From: Chersky-840 sp035604715
GTDB taxonomy: Bacteria > Actinomycetota > Acidimicrobiia > Acidimicrobiales > UBA8190
Length of the DNA: 64,000 nucleotides
Assembly (NCBI GenBank): GCA_963731665.1
Contig: CAVSWP010000003.1
Coordinates: 1 to 64,000 of the forward strand
Direction: 5' to 3'
The notes under the pieces are model-generated. The model saw only the letters and a list, made by a program, of their open reading frames with translations. It made no database searches and was not told the origin of the DNA. The translations under genes and the position numbers were made by a program. How positions within the stretch are numbered: position 1 is the first letter of the stretch; each line of letters opens with the position of its first letter. Below, piece by piece: positions 25,047-34,848 of this stretch.

Positions 25047-25562
25047 ATGTGGAAGGGGCGCAAGCTACTCGGGAGGGATTTCGCTCGGCGCTGGAACCAT
25101 CGGCGTGGATACGCCGGTGTTGGACATCCCCGGCCAAGGGTGCTCATCGAAGAACCCGACGCGGCCGAGGCCTATGCGTACTGGCGACTCCTGACAGACC
25201 ACGGGTATCAGGTGTCGTGGTGCCCGGGGCCCACGGGTCCACCAGCACGGCAGTGTCCACTCGTTGCCCTCGGCCACTGCGATCTCGTGCAGTGCGCCGA
25301 CGTGGTGGTTTCGTCGCTCCGACTGCACCGAGGGTCTTCACGGGACGTCATCGCGGCACTCAGGCACCTGCATCCTGAAACACCGATGATCGTACAAGCT
25401 CCTCAACCTCTGTTCGCAAGGTGGGAACCACTTTTCGAGGGGGGTTCTTGGAATATGCGTGCGCCCGTTACGAGCGACTTATTGCTCGACTCAGTCGAAC
25501 TCGCACTTATCGAGTCGGGTAGACACTCGCAGGGAGGCGACGATGTTCCGGGCAGGGACTAA
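25047..25562 (+). CDS. receiver-like hypothetical protein
   Basis: A 171-residue protein; the start ATG 25047 has GAGGAGG upstream. The pattern RPRVLIEEPDAAEAYAYWRLL, VSWCPGP, DLVQCADVVVSSL, and ETPMIVQAPQPLF follows the alternating beta-alpha layout of a response-regulator receiver. The acidic pocket is degenerate: EEPD in place of the usual EDD, and no clear phospho-acceptor Asp. It could be a non-phosphorylated receiver that binds a ligand or partner. It lies after the ferredoxin by about 200 bp. Function unknown. Confidence 0.6.
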   Translation: MWKGRKLLGRDFARRWNHRRGYAGVGHPRPRVLIEEPDAAEAYAYWRLLTDHGYQVSWCPGPTGPPARQCPLVALGHCDLVQCADVVVSSLRLHRGSSRDVIAALRHLHPETPMIVQAPQPLFARWEPLFEGGSWNMRAPVTSDLLLDSVELALIESGRHSQGGDDVPGRD

Positions 25563-25853
25563 CCACGGCGGTTTCTTATCACCACGAGACTCTCCCCTAT
25601 AGCCCCCGTTCGGGCATCATGCGGCGCACACCTAGGGAGGGCACTTGCCGCCGTGCCCTCCGATTGGCCCCGGCGATGTCGTAGGTGACGGCAGGTCGCT
25701 GAATGGCCATTCTCGGCTCCAGCAAGTCGTCGACCGTCCGAGCCTGGTCCTCGGGAATGGCCGTTTGGCCCCCTATGTGTGGGGAAAGTCGTCCCGGACC
25801 CTTTCGCACGCGTGAATTGCTGTTCGTGGGTTGCGTGGGAGCAGAATGGGTCC

Positions 25854-27560
25854 GTGACCGAGCAGCCGGGACGCGAGGATCTCGCTCGTTGGATGGAGTC
25901 GCGTCCGGCCAACTACTACGAGGCGACACCCAATCTGCGATCGGTGCTCGAAGTCCGGGCGGGCACCACGCGTATGGCCGCCATGGAACCCGGCCTTAAG
26001 GACTTCGGCCGTGTGGTCGCCGAGGTCATCGATCCCGCAGTCGAGACCCTTGAGCGCCACCGCGAGCTGCCCGCCCACGTCCCCTACGACAGCGTTGGCC
26101 GGCAGGTCGACCAGATCGAGTTCCACCCCGACTACCGACGCGCCGGCGAGGCGGTGTGGGCGTCGGGGATCTTGGCGGTGAACCAGGGCGGCCGCGGCGC
26201 CTTCGAGCAAGCCGCATTGTTCTACCTGCTCGCACATGCGGGCGAAGGCGGCCACAGCTGCCCGGTCGTATGCACCGCCGGTCTGGCGCGGGCGGTCGAG
26301 CGCCGGGGCTCACCCGAACTCAACGCCCGCTACTCCTCTGGGCTCTTCGAGGTCGACTACAACCGGTGCCTGCGGGGATCGCAATTCCTCACCGAGGTAC
26401 AGGGGGGTTCGGACGTGGGCGCCAACGTGGCGCGTGCCGTGCCCGACTCGACCGAGCCCGGCGCCTGGCGGATCACGGGCGAGAAGTGGTTCTGCTCGGT
26501 GGCCGATGCCGACCTCTTCGCCGTGACCGCCCGCCCCGACGGTGCCGGCAAGGGCACCCGCGGTCTGGGGTGCTTTCTCGTGCCCCGGAGCCTCGGCGCC
26601 ATCACTCCCAACGGCTTTCGCATCCGGCGGTTGAAGAACAAGCTCGGGACTCGTTGTCTCGCTTCGGCAGAGATCGATTTCGACAACGCCCTGGGCTGGC
26701 CCATCGGTGAGGTCGAGGAGGGGTTCCATGTCGCTGTGGAGGAACTGCTCAACACCTCCCGTTGGCTGAACGCCGTGGGCTCGGCCGGACTCATGCGCCG
26801 CGCGTATTTGGAGGCCTCAACCTTCGCTCGCCACCGCGAGGCTTTCGGACAGGCCATCGGGTCGTTTCCAGCTGTGCGTGGGCAGTTGGCGATGATGAAG
26901 GTTGAAGAGCAAGCCGCGCTGGCCTCGACGATGGCGCTCACCGGGCTGCTCGACCACTTAAATAATGGCCAGGCCTCCGAAGCAGAGATCGCCGTTTACC
27001 GGTTCCTCGTCAACGCCAACAAGTACCTCACCTCGATCACTTCCACCGATGTCGTGCACCGTGGGATCGAGGTGCTCGGCGGCAACGGCACGATCGAGGA
27101 CTTCTCTCCGCTTCCGCGCCTCTATCGCGATGCTGTCGTGTTCGAGAGCTGGGAGGGCACCCACAACGTGCTGTGTGCCCAGGTGCACCGAGACTGCACC
27201 CGCCACGGCCTTCTCGACCACGTGTTGGCATGGGTCCGGGGCGAGCTGGCCACGGCCGGCGAGAGCGATGACGGTGTCGTCGTCGCCGCCGCGCTGAGTG
27301 ATCTCGAGCCCCGCCTGCGACGCTCCCTTGCGGACCCCGAGCACGCTGCTGCCCATTTCCGGCGCCACCTCGACCACCTAACCCGCGTCATCCAGGCATC
27401 ATGCCTGCTCACAGAGGCGGCCAAGGATGCCGACACCCAGAAGAGCACAGCAGTGGTCGCACTATTCGTGCGCCACCATTTGGTTCCGGAATACCGTCCC
27501 GAGGAGGAGCCGGAATGGCGCGAGCTCGAAGAGGCCATTGTCGACGACGACCTCGGGTGA
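25854..27560 (+). CDS. acyl-CoA dehydrogenase (AidB-like)
   Basis: A 568-residue flavoprotein of the acyl-CoA dehydrogenase family, long form. FLTEVQGGSDVGAN and WRITGEKWFCS are the FAD-binding and substrate signatures; FARHREAFGQAIGSFPAVR and VLGGNGTIEDF follow; the motif VFESWEGTHNVL near residue 440 is typical of the AidB-type branch. A C-terminal helical extension of about 120 residues sets it apart from the 380-residue short-chain enzymes. GTG 25854 is the likely start. It oxidises an acyl-CoA or a related adduct. With the nearby Baeyer-Villiger enzyme it may join a ring-cleavage pathway. Confidence 0.9.
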   Translation: MTEQPGREDLARWMESRPANYYEATPNLRSVLEVRAGTTRMAAMEPGLKDFGRVVAEVIDPAVETLERHRELPAHVPYDSVGRQVDQIEFHPDYRRAGEAVWASGILAVNQGGRGAFEQAALFYLLAHAGEGGHSCPVVCTAGLARAVERRGSPELNARYSSGLFEVDYNRCLRGSQFLTEVQGGSDVGANVARAVPDSTEPGAWRITGEKWFCSVADADLFAVTARPDGAGKGTRGLGCFLVPRSLGAITPNGFRIRRLKNKLGTRCLASAEIDFDNALGWPIGEVEEGFHVAVEELLNTSRWLNAVGSAGLMRRAYLEASTFARHREAFGQAIGSFPAVRGQLAMMKVEEQAALASTMALTGLLDHLNNGQASEAEIAVYRFLVNANKYLTSITSTDVVHRGIEVLGGNGTIEDFSPLPRLYRDAVVFESWEGTHNVLCAQVHRDCTRHGLLDHVLAWVRGELATAGESDDGVVVAAALSDLEPRLRRSLADPEHAAAHFRRHLDHLTRVIQASCLLTEAAKDADTQKSTAVVALFVRHHLVPEYRPEEEPEWRELEEAIVDDDLG

Positions 27561-27634
27561 TGCTCGCCTGACGCGGGCACCGGCCCGTCGCGCCCGGCCA
27601 ATCCGCTCACACGCCAGGCTCGACGCTCGGAAAC

Positions 27635-27802
27635 ATGAGCCCTTCGCAGTATCTCCTCCACCACGGCTTTACGGCGTTGGCGACGCACCAGCCGGCCAGC
27701 CGGTTATGGCTGTTCCAATGGATCGAGGGCGGCTCGCTGCTCGCGGTGTCGGTGCTGCTCATCGCCGTGACCGTCTGGCTGGTCCGCCGAAGCGCTGTCT
27801 GA
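27635..27802 (+). CDS. 55-residue single-pass membrane protein
   Basis: From ATG 27635 the frame encodes 55 residues ending RRSAV and TGA. One clear transmembrane segment (SLLAVSVLLIAVTVWLV, about residues 34-50) is followed by two Arg, giving a positive cytosolic end. The first half is soluble and His/Gln-rich. It lies 75 bp after the acyl-CoA dehydrogenase and could be co-transcribed. Family unknown. Confidence 0.4.
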   Translation: MSPSQYLLHHGFTALATHQPASRLWLFQWIEGGSLLAVSVLLIAVTVWLVRRSAV

Positions 27803-28005
27803 GCGTCGCGGAGCGCATAATCACGGTGCAATACTGCTCACCTTGACAAAGTTGATCCAGTCGGGCCCTGCTCGGATTGGGCGGCCAGCCCCGGAGGTCA
27901 GTATCAGGCGGACCACACGCAAATGTTCTGACTCGGCGATACAGCGGCGGTCTACTGGCATCCTGGGGACCAAGCTGTAGGTGGCGGTGGGGGAAGGCCC
28001 CGAAT

Positions 28006-28141
28006 CGTCTCCGGGCCCACCAAGGGGAAGTCCAAGCCCTGAGCCCACCGTCGGGTCTCAATCAAAATGCCTGGTGAAGGTCCAGAGGCTTTCAATCTCC
28101 TCCCTGATGTCTTGGTTCGAGAGTTGTCCGCTCACCTCCAC
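28006..28141. repeat. repeat copy C
   Basis: Near-identical to 5435-5572 over about 135 bp, including CCAAGGGGAAGTCCAAGCCC and GTTGTCCGCTCACCTCCACT. Unlike copies A and B it lacks the downstream GAGAGT hairpin, and an IS481-type end begins 15 bp later. Confidence 0.75.
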
Positions 28142-28155
28142 TCGATCTTCCGAGG

Positions 28156-28370
28156 TCACTTGTGAAGTTCCGGTACCTGGGCGACACAGTGGCTTCGGCT
28201 CCTTAGCGACACTTCCGGACGCGGCTCCGGCTCTGGGCGACACTGGCTCCGGTAGATGGGCGACACCCCATCCGCGCCGGACGAGCTCGATGGTTCTTGG
28301 CTGTGGACGATCACGTCCGCGACCGTGGAGGGATCTGCGAACTGGTGGAGCTGGGGCTCGTGGAACACTG
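28156..28370 (+). mobile_element. IS481-family relic (left end)
   Basis: TGTGAAGTTCCGGTACCTGGG is of IS481-end type. The following sequence (TTCTTGGCTGTGGACGATCA at 28293, then GTGGAGCTGGGGCTCGTGG) matches the relic at 31125-31250. The transposase frame is gone after about 28370. Confidence 0.55.
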
Positions 28371-28595
28371 AGCGCCTACCCAAATCGGTCTCGGCCGCCG
28401 AGATCGTAGACAACCTCGGGAGGTTCCGCGATAAGCCTTCCGCGTGTTGTGCCTCTTCCACTTCCGCGTTCACTTGGTCGTTGGTCGATGTGGGCTGGGC
28501 CACGAGTGCCGGGCGTACAGCCGTTTGAGCCCAGGCCGATATCGTCGATGTAGCAGATGCCCGCACCTATACAGTGCGAGGTAGAAGGGGGGAAG

Positions 28596-30699
28596 ATGCC
28601 ACGTCAGGAAGCGCAGGTACTTGGTCAACGCTTTCTGGACTCAGGCGAGGAAGCAGGAACCGCTCCTGACGATCGGCGCTTTCGCCCTGATGTCGAGGGT
28701 CTCCGAGCGGTGGCAGTCCTCCTCGTCGTTCTCTACCATGCGGGCGTTCCCCACCTCACTGGTGGCTATATCGGAGTCGACGTCTTCTTCGTGATCTCCG
28801 GGTTCGTGATCACCGGCCTCTTGCTCAGGGAACGCAAAGGAACGAGTCACACGTCGATCCTTGACTTCTATGCCCGACGGTGCAGACGTATTTTACCGGC
28901 GGCGACATTGGTAATTCTTGCTTCTGTTCTGTTCAGCTATCTCGTGCTCGGAACCGTAACGGGCAATAACACGGCTGACGATGGCCGTTGGGCGGCAGCG
29001 TTTTTGTCCAACTTCCATTTTGAGAGCTTAGGGACAAACTACTTCCTTGCCTCTCGGCCTCCCTCGCCCTTGCAAAACTACTGGTCCTTATCTGTTGAGG
29101 AACAATTCTATGTCGTTTACCCGACTGTGTTTCTTTTTGTCGCTGGGGCGCGAGGCCGTCTCTCACTGAGGACGCGTATGGCGGTCGTTCTCGGTTTGGT
29201 CATCGTCGCTTCTTACTGGTTGTCGATCACGATGACTGCGTCGACACCAACAGCTGCATATTTCTCGCCATTCACCCGCGCGTGGGAGCTAGCGCTCGGC
29301 GCGTTGGTAGCTGTAAGTACATCGTGGTTGAAGGGCTCTTCCGCGGAATATCGCCGTCGTACTCACCTGGGTTGGGCTAGGTGCTATCGCTGTGGCAGCA
29401 TCTACCTTCGACTCCGCCACCGCCTATCCGGGATCGCTGGTGGCGGTTCCAGTTATCGGTGCCGCGTTGATCATCGCCGGGGGCGTGGCCACGCCAGGAT
29501 TCGGGGTGGAGTCCCTCCTGAGGCTCCCGCCCTTCCAGTGGCTGGGTAGGCGCTCGTACTCGCTGTACCTCTGGCACTGGCCGATCCTGATCATCGCGGC
29601 GGAGCGCGTACGAAAGACCAGCCTCCCCGTCGGCCAGAACCTGCTTCTGGTCCTGGTGGCCGTGGGCTTCTCCATGATCACGTACAGAATTGTCGAGAAC
29701 CCGGTTCGCCACTGGCGGCTGCCGTCGAGCGAGAGCGTCATCGCCGGAGTAACACTGGTCGCCATTACGATCGTCGTGCTGTCGCTGCTCATTACCAGCA
29801 AGAGCCAACCCCCAGTGGCGGCCCGGCCTCGTGTCGAGCCCGCTGCCAGCAATCAGGTCGTTCTCAAGCAAGTGGCGGCCGCGACCCGGATCACCTCAGT
29901 TCCCAGATCGATCTCGCCTTCACAGGCAGCCAATGACACAGTCTTCACCGCTCATTTTCTGGACCCGTTTTGCCAATCGTTCGTTCCCTCGACGTTGACG
30001 CGCATCTGTGTCCGAGGAGATCGCCGAGGAAAGGGCCTAATGGTCGTCTACGGCGATTCCAATGCCCAGATGTGGGATTCGGCCTTGAGCATCATCGCGA
30101 ATAGATCCCATTGGAGACTGGTGGTGCTTTCGAAGCTAGGTTGTCCTGCGGAATTTGTGACGGTTATCCCTCCCGGGTATCAACGCACCAACACGATTTG
30201 CAATCCGTGGCACAAATGGGCGGTCGATTGGATCAATACGCACAAACCGAACATGCTGATCGTTACCCAAGAGGATGGAGGGTTCTATCGAGAACCTTCC
30301 GCAGACGGTATGCCGCCCCATTCTTTCTCAACAGGTCAGTGGCAAGAAGGGCTAGCGGCATTGCTTCGATCGATCACCGTGCCCGATATCGAGAAGGTGG
30401 TCCTAGGCAATATCCCGTTGATGTCTCAAAACGTACCGGTGTGTCTTTCGGCCAATCCCCATGACGTTCAAGCGTGTTCCACCCCTATCGTGAGGGCCGT
30501 GTCTCCGTACATTGGCGCAGAAATGGCTGCCGCCCAGGAATCCGGAGCCCGCTACGTTTATACGACGCCTTGGTTTTGCTCGACAACTTGCGTTCCCATC
30601 GTAGGAAGATATGTGGTCTATTTTGACATTCACCACGTCACTGAGACATATGCGCGGTACCTGAGGGTCGTCCTTGCTCACGATCTCGGTCTTCAATAG
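28596..30699 (+). CDS. OafA-type membrane acyltransferase with SGNH domain (frameshifted)
   Basis: About 700 residues in two frames. The first frame has the acyltransferase-3 start FRPDVEGLRAVAVLLVVLYH (catalytic-type His), GGYIGVDVFFVISGFVITGLLL and LSVEEQFYVVYP. It leaves frame at about 29335 in a GGG run; restoring one base joins WLKG to LPRNIAVVLTWVGLG. The second frame adds the last helices (RRSYSLYLWHWPILI) and a periplasmic SGNH hydrolase-like domain with VVYGDSNAQMW (Ser) and FDIHHVT (Asp-His). Such proteins O-acetylate surface polysaccharides. ATG 28596 follows AGAAGGGGGG. GC is lower here than around it, which suggests transfer. Methyltransferase and IS relics are neighbours. Confidence 0.82.
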
Positions 30700-31021
30700 C
30701 GCCGGCGTCGCAAGAGCGCGTCGCGATAATCTCAGCCCGATAGTGGCACGCGAATAACAGATCTATCTGCCGTTCTCGCGGTGAGACTTTTCGGGTCTGC
30801 GAGGAGTCGGGCTCGGTGCGATCGCTCTCCCCACTAGTAGAAGGTGGTTTTCGCTCTGGTTGGAGTTAGCCGCGTGCGGGATCGAGGTGCTCGGAAATAC
30901 TTGGGAGCGATGATGCTGGTGGTCCGTCGGCAGAACTGGGAGGAACCAGTGCGGCGGGGAGGCCTCCCAGATCCTTCTCCTCGTACACCAGGGAGCCCGA
31001 GAGCTGGAAGCCATCACTGGC

Positions 31022-31112
31022 TGTCACTCAAAGGGCGTGGTCAAGGACCAGGAGGCAGAGATCTCCTTCCTGGTGGTTTGGTTCGAGAGTTGTCCGCTCA
31101 CAGCCACTGACC
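31022..31112. repeat. repeat copy D
   Basis: A shorter, more diverged copy of 5475-5572: TGTCACTCAAA, GTGGTCAAGG, then TTGGTTCGAGAGTTGTCCGC and TCACAGCCACTGACCCC. As with copy C, an IS481-type end follows within 12 bp. Confidence 0.65.
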
Positions 31113-31123
31113 CCAGTTGGGAG

Positions 31124-31610
31124 ATTGTGAAGTTCCGGTACTTGGGCGTCATCCACGCCGGGCGAGCTCGACTGTTCTTGGCTGTGGACGATCACGTCCA
31201 CGACCGAGGAGGGGACCCCTCGTGGTGCTGGAGCTGGGGTTCGTGGAACAGCTTGTCAGGTCGTACTCCAGGTTCTCGAAGGCCCGGCCAGCTTGACCGA
31301 CGTCGCACGGCGCTGTGGTGTCGGTCGCCCGACCGTACACGCAAGTGGCTGCATCCCTCCACGACATCAGGGCTGGCGGGACTGGTCGACAAGAGCTCCA
31401 AGCCCGATTCCTGCCCGCATCAGATGCCGCCGCAGATCGATGCCAAGGTGCTCGAGATGTCCAGGGTGCACCCGCAATTCGGGCTGTACAGCTTCTTGAG
31501 TCGTCTGGCGCGCGTCGGGGTTGAGGCGCTTGGGTGGTCGCGCCAGCGACACAAGGCGGGTCGGCCGGAATCGATGAGGGATCGATGCACGACGTCACGC
31601 TGCAGCGGCA
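31124..31610 (+). mobile_element. IS481-family transposase relic
   Basis: TTGTGAAGTTCCGGTACTTGG marks an IS481-type end. The transposase N-terminus is readable across three frames: LGFVEQLVRSYS, LTDVARRCGVGRPTVH (helix-turn-helix), then GLAGLVDKSSKP...CPHQMPPQIDAKVLEMSR, HPQFGLYSFLSRLARVGVEAL. It stops before the catalytic domain. Frameshifts near 31250 and 31340 make it non-functional. Confidence 0.75.
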
Positions 31611-31690
31611 TTAGGCTCGTTTGTCGAGCAATGGCAAGGTGCGAATGAATCCGCGGCCCGGCGGGGAGCCCCGAAGGACCTAGGAGGACT

Positions 31691-32719
31691 GTGAACCCGA
31701 AGCGCGATAGCTCAACCCTCGAGAGCTCCGTGAGACGGTCATGGGAATCGGAGGTTGCGCTCGATCGAATCGAAAAGGCGCTGGCGCTTGTGAACCGAGA
31801 CGGCCTCGGCCTTGAGATCGGCCCGTCGCACAACCCCATCGCACCGAAGAGTCAAGGGTTCAACGTGCACGTCCTGGACTACTTGAGCGCTGGTGAGCTG
31901 CGCGAGAAGTTCAAGGATGAAGACGCCGACCTCGACAGGATCGAGGAGGTGGACTTCATCGGGCATGGGAAACCGCTGCCCGAGCTAGTCGGCGGAGAGC
32001 ACCGCTACGACTGGCTAATCGCCAGCCATGTCATCGAGCACATTCCGGATCCTGTCTCATTCCTCATCGGCTGCGAGCGAGTCCTGCGCCCTGACGGTGT
32101 GGTGTCGCTGATTGTCCCCGACAAGCGCTACTGCTTCGACCATTTCCGGCCGCTCAGCACAACTGGGGAGCTGCTCGATGCCTTCGAGCAGAAGCGGACA
32201 CGCCCGACTCCGGGCAGTGTCTTCGATTACACCGTCGACACGGTGGCTCGGGATGGGCGCATCGCATGGTCGGCCCATGATTCAGGGGAGTTCTCCCCTC
32301 TCTTTGGATTTGAGAGAGCTCGCAGTCACTGGGACCGTGCGCGCCACAGTGACGACTACATGGACGCACACATCTGGCGGTTTGTCCCGGAGAGCTTTCG
32401 CCTCATAATGCAAGATCTGCAGAGACTCGGACTCACGAACCTGCGCCTAAAGAAGGAGTTCGGCACGACCGGTCACGAATTTCACGTCACCCTGGACAGG
32501 GGCAGGCCGCAACAGGGAATCGTCGAGCGTCTCGATTTCTTGAGCCAACTCGATCATGATCCACCCGCTGCACCGGGATCGACCGTCGCCGATCAAATCC
32601 AGGGACAAACAGCCGGCATCACCATGGAAATCAGCGAGCGTGAGCAAAAGCTCCTTGTGTTAAAGCGACGCGTGTTTGAGACTCTACGTGCAACCGGGAG
32701 ACGTATAACCCGGATTTGA
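31691..32719 (+). CDS. class I SAM-dependent methyltransferase
   Basis: A 342-residue protein. Motif I is GLGLEIGPSHNP (about 37-48), followed by a motif II-like VHVLDYLSAGEL and, after YDWLIASHVIEHIPDPVSFL, the post-motif RVLRPDGVVSLIVPDKRYCFDHFRP. This is a type common in glycan and cell-surface biosynthesis loci. GTG 31691 follows AGGAGG. The C-terminal 60 residues are charged and helical. Substrate unknown; the acyltransferase upstream hints at a surface-glycan locus, but the IS relic separates them. Confidence 0.82.
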   Translation: MNPKRDSSTLESSVRRSWESEVALDRIEKALALVNRDGLGLEIGPSHNPIAPKSQGFNVHVLDYLSAGELREKFKDEDADLDRIEEVDFIGHGKPLPELVGGEHRYDWLIASHVIEHIPDPVSFLIGCERVLRPDGVVSLIVPDKRYCFDHFRPLSTTGELLDAFEQKRTRPTPGSVFDYTVDTVARDGRIAWSAHDSGEFSPLFGFERARSHWDRARHSDDYMDAHIWRFVPESFRLIMQDLQRLGLTNLRLKKEFGTTGHEFHVTLDRGRPQQGIVERLDFLSQLDHDPPAAPGSTVADQIQGQTAGITMEISEREQKLLVLKRRVFETLRATGRRITRI

Positions 32720-33186
32720 ACGGGATTCTTCTTCGACGTCCTCCCTGCGATCGAGATGGCGGTGATCGTCGGGGGTATGACCGATCACTGCCGCCCAGTT
32801 GCGGCCTGTCGGATTCACAGCCAACTTTGATGCGGGGAATAGCTCGCGAGCAGGTTGCCAGTGACGTGACGGAACTCACTCCTTGAGGCAACACGGTGGG
32901 GCGGGTTCCCTCAAGGGATCCTCTCTAGCACTAAGGACTGCCAGTCGTGGCAAACGACTTGCACCGTCCCGTCGACGTCGATGTTGCGAGTGGCCACAGA
33001 CGTCACGGGTAGTGCAAGTGGCGGATAGTGGGCGTTCATTGGCTGCCCGGCGAGCGCTCCCGGGGCAATTACCTGGTCGCAAACAGGTGATTACACGGTT
33101 CCACCAGTCCTTTCGGTGGCGAATACTGACACCAATGTCACCTCCGGTGCAGCACGCCGGTCCGGTGACGTCTAGGGGTTGTTGGT
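32720..33186. other. intergenic stretch, possible gene fragment
   Basis: No gene is supported. On the minus strand, 32911-33090 gives about 58 codons with coherent protein-like sequence (ending WQSLVLERIP) after an in-frame TAA; it could be the tail of a lost gene, but no family is recognisable. Confidence 0.25.
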
Positions 33187-34125
33187 GTGAGGCGCTCATC
33201 TCTGCATGAAAGGCAGGTGCGGATCGTGCGACGTGCCGGGGGTACCGTTCATAGATTCATCGGCCGTCACGGTACGGCGAGGCCAGCCATTTTGGCCGTC
33301 ATAGGCGGAGCGGTCCTGCTCGTTGGCCTTGTCACGGTGAGCGCCGCGTCTGCCGCGACCGCCACCATAACGGTGAGTCCAGATACTGGCCTGTCCGGTG
33401 GGTCGGTCGTGTCGGTCACCGGAAGCGGGTTCGCCAAGAACTCCATCGGCAACGTGCTCGAGTGCAGCAGCGACCCGGACCAGCCGACGGTCATGGACGG
33501 GTCCCCAATCAACTCCTCCATCCCCGTGAGCTGTACCGCTCCGTCGTACTCGAAGCTCGTCACGACGAGCTCGACGGGGACGATATCCACGACGTACACC
33601 ATCGTGCAGGGAACCACCGGTCCTCCGTGCGGCCCGTCTCCCGCTGCGGTGTCGTGTCCGGCAGCCGACAGCGCGGGGAACAGCCCCTCTGCCGACGCGG
33701 CCAACTACCCATGTCCACCTACGGCGGCGCAACAAGCGGCCGGTGACACCTGCCAGTTGACGTACGGCGACCAGGCAAACAACTCCGCTGACGCCGCGAT
33801 TCTCTTTGCCGGCGAGTCGCCTCCGAGCACGCCTCCTCCGAGCACCTTCAAGATCACCACCACGTCAGTGCCCGACGCCACGGTGGGTGAGACCTACAGC
33901 GACCTGCTCCAGGCGACAGGAGGGGCGACGCCGTACAAGTGGAAGAGGAGCAGTGGCTCGCTGCCCAAGGGCCTGAAGCTGCATTCGAACGGCACTCTGT
34001 CGGGAACCCCGAAAGCCAAGGACGTCCCCGGCACCTTCACCTTCACGGCCGAGGCGACGACCCATAAGTCCAAGGGCGACCCCAAGGTGACGGCCACCCA
34101 GAGCCTGACCCTGACACTCAATTGA
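33187..34125 (+). CDS. secreted protein with neocarzinostatin-like and Ig-like domains
   Basis: A 312-residue exported protein. A signal-type helix ILAVIGGAVLLVGLVTVSAASAA ends near residue 56. The first domain (60-205) starts TVSPDTGLSGGSVVSVTGSG, has NVLECSS and CTAPSYSKLVTTSSTGT, and ends YPCPPTAAQQAAGDTCQLTYG; it is a neocarzinostatin/IPT-like fold. The same domain recurs in the large surface protein at 42657-46601. The second domain (about 215-310) is a putative Ig (He_PIG) domain: VGETYSDLLQATGGATPYKW, then LPKGLKLHSNGTLSGTP. No anchor is seen, so it is probably released. The start GTG 33187 is uncertain; GTG 33226 also fits. Confidence 0.75.
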   Translation: MRRSSLHERQVRIVRRAGGTVHRFIGRHGTARPAILAVIGGAVLLVGLVTVSAASAATATITVSPDTGLSGGSVVSVTGSGFAKNSIGNVLECSSDPDQPTVMDGSPINSSIPVSCTAPSYSKLVTTSSTGTISTTYTIVQGTTGPPCGPSPAAVSCPAADSAGNSPSADAANYPCPPTAAQQAAGDTCQLTYGDQANNSADAAILFAGESPPSTPPPSTFKITTTSVPDATVGETYSDLLQATGGATPYKWKRSSGSLPKGLKLHSNGTLSGTPKAKDVPGTFTFTAEATTHKSKGDPKVTATQSLTLTLN

Positions 34126-34263
34126 GTACACCCGCAGACCCATCCCGGTCCAGGTTGACGGTACGCCCACGGGGCCTTCCCACCTGTGGCCGTCAAGTTG
34201 AGTTTGGGGTCAGAATCGTGCCCTTGTCGCCCTTGATGAGAAGACATCCGCGAGGGTCGCCCC

Positions 34264-34596
34264 TTGAACGACATCGAACGTAGGAACGGCGAGCGGGGTG
34301 GAGCCTTCGTTGGCGGTCGTTGGAGGACCGCTGACGAGCTTCGGGAGTCGGGTCGTCGCGCCTCCGATGCTTTGAACCGGGCGGATGATCTCCGACTGGC
34401 CGGCGAAGACGCTGAGATTGCCAGGGCCCTGAACGCTGTTCGTATCACCCGTGCTGCCTACGAAGCCGCGCTGAAACGGGCCTCCCCCCCCGAGTCACGC
34501 GAGACGGAGGAGAGGGAGCGCATCAGGGACCTGCGTGGTGAGCTTGACGCAGCAGAGCGCGAGCTGGCACGCGTGAAGCGTGAGCGCCCCATCTGA
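34264..34596 (+). CDS. small charged coiled-coil protein
   Basis: A 110-residue protein beginning with TTG 34264. It is rich in Arg, Glu and Ala, and heptad-like spacing in the last 60 residues (ETEERERIRDLRGELDAAERELARVKRERP) predicts a coiled coil. The start (RRNGERGGAFVGGRWRTADE) is Gly/Arg-rich. The preceding GAGGGTCGCC is a poor ribosome site. No family recognised. Confidence 0.5.
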   Translation: MNDIERRNGERGGAFVGGRWRTADELRESGRRASDALNRADDLRLAGEDAEIARALNAVRITRAAYEAALKRASPPESRETEERERIRDLRGELDAAERELARVKRERPI

Positions 34597-34848
34597 GGAG
34601 ATCTGTTCAGCCAACCTCTTCATGAATGCCGCTTGCCGGCTTCTGGGGCGGGTGTGTCGTCGCCGTGGGCGGGCGCAGCCGAGCTGCCTGTCGTCTGGTC
34701 CCTTCGATGGCATCAACCGAGCCTTTCTGAGCGGTCACCGAGTTCGTGAGCCGATCTGCCAGGCGCGGCACGCCAGCCCGGGTCTCGCTACCCTTGTGCC
34801 AGGTCTGCGGGCATCCGACGCCTCGCGGATGCGGACCCGGAGGTGATC

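Larger units (their letters stand above)
27803..28595. other. repeat-rich stretch before the acyltransferase gene
   Basis: No gene is supported. It contains repeat copy C (28006-28141) and an IS481 relic (28156-28370). Several GGGCGACAC units (28177, 28224, 28259) are spaced irregularly through 28175-28267. Confidence 0.5.
30700..31690. other. intergenic stretch with repeat D and IS481 relic
   Basis: No intact gene. Repeat copy D at 31022-31112 and an IS481 relic at 31124-31610 fill the right part. The left part (30700-31020) has no feature I can name. Confidence 0.5.

Noticed and set aside
28175..28267. Spaced GGGCGACAC units as a CRISPR array
   Set aside because: Units are short, irregularly spaced and fewer than four; they fit an IS481 end region.
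32876..33199. 107-residue minus-strand frame
   Set aside because: Composition looks random, and the more coherent fragment lies in another frame.
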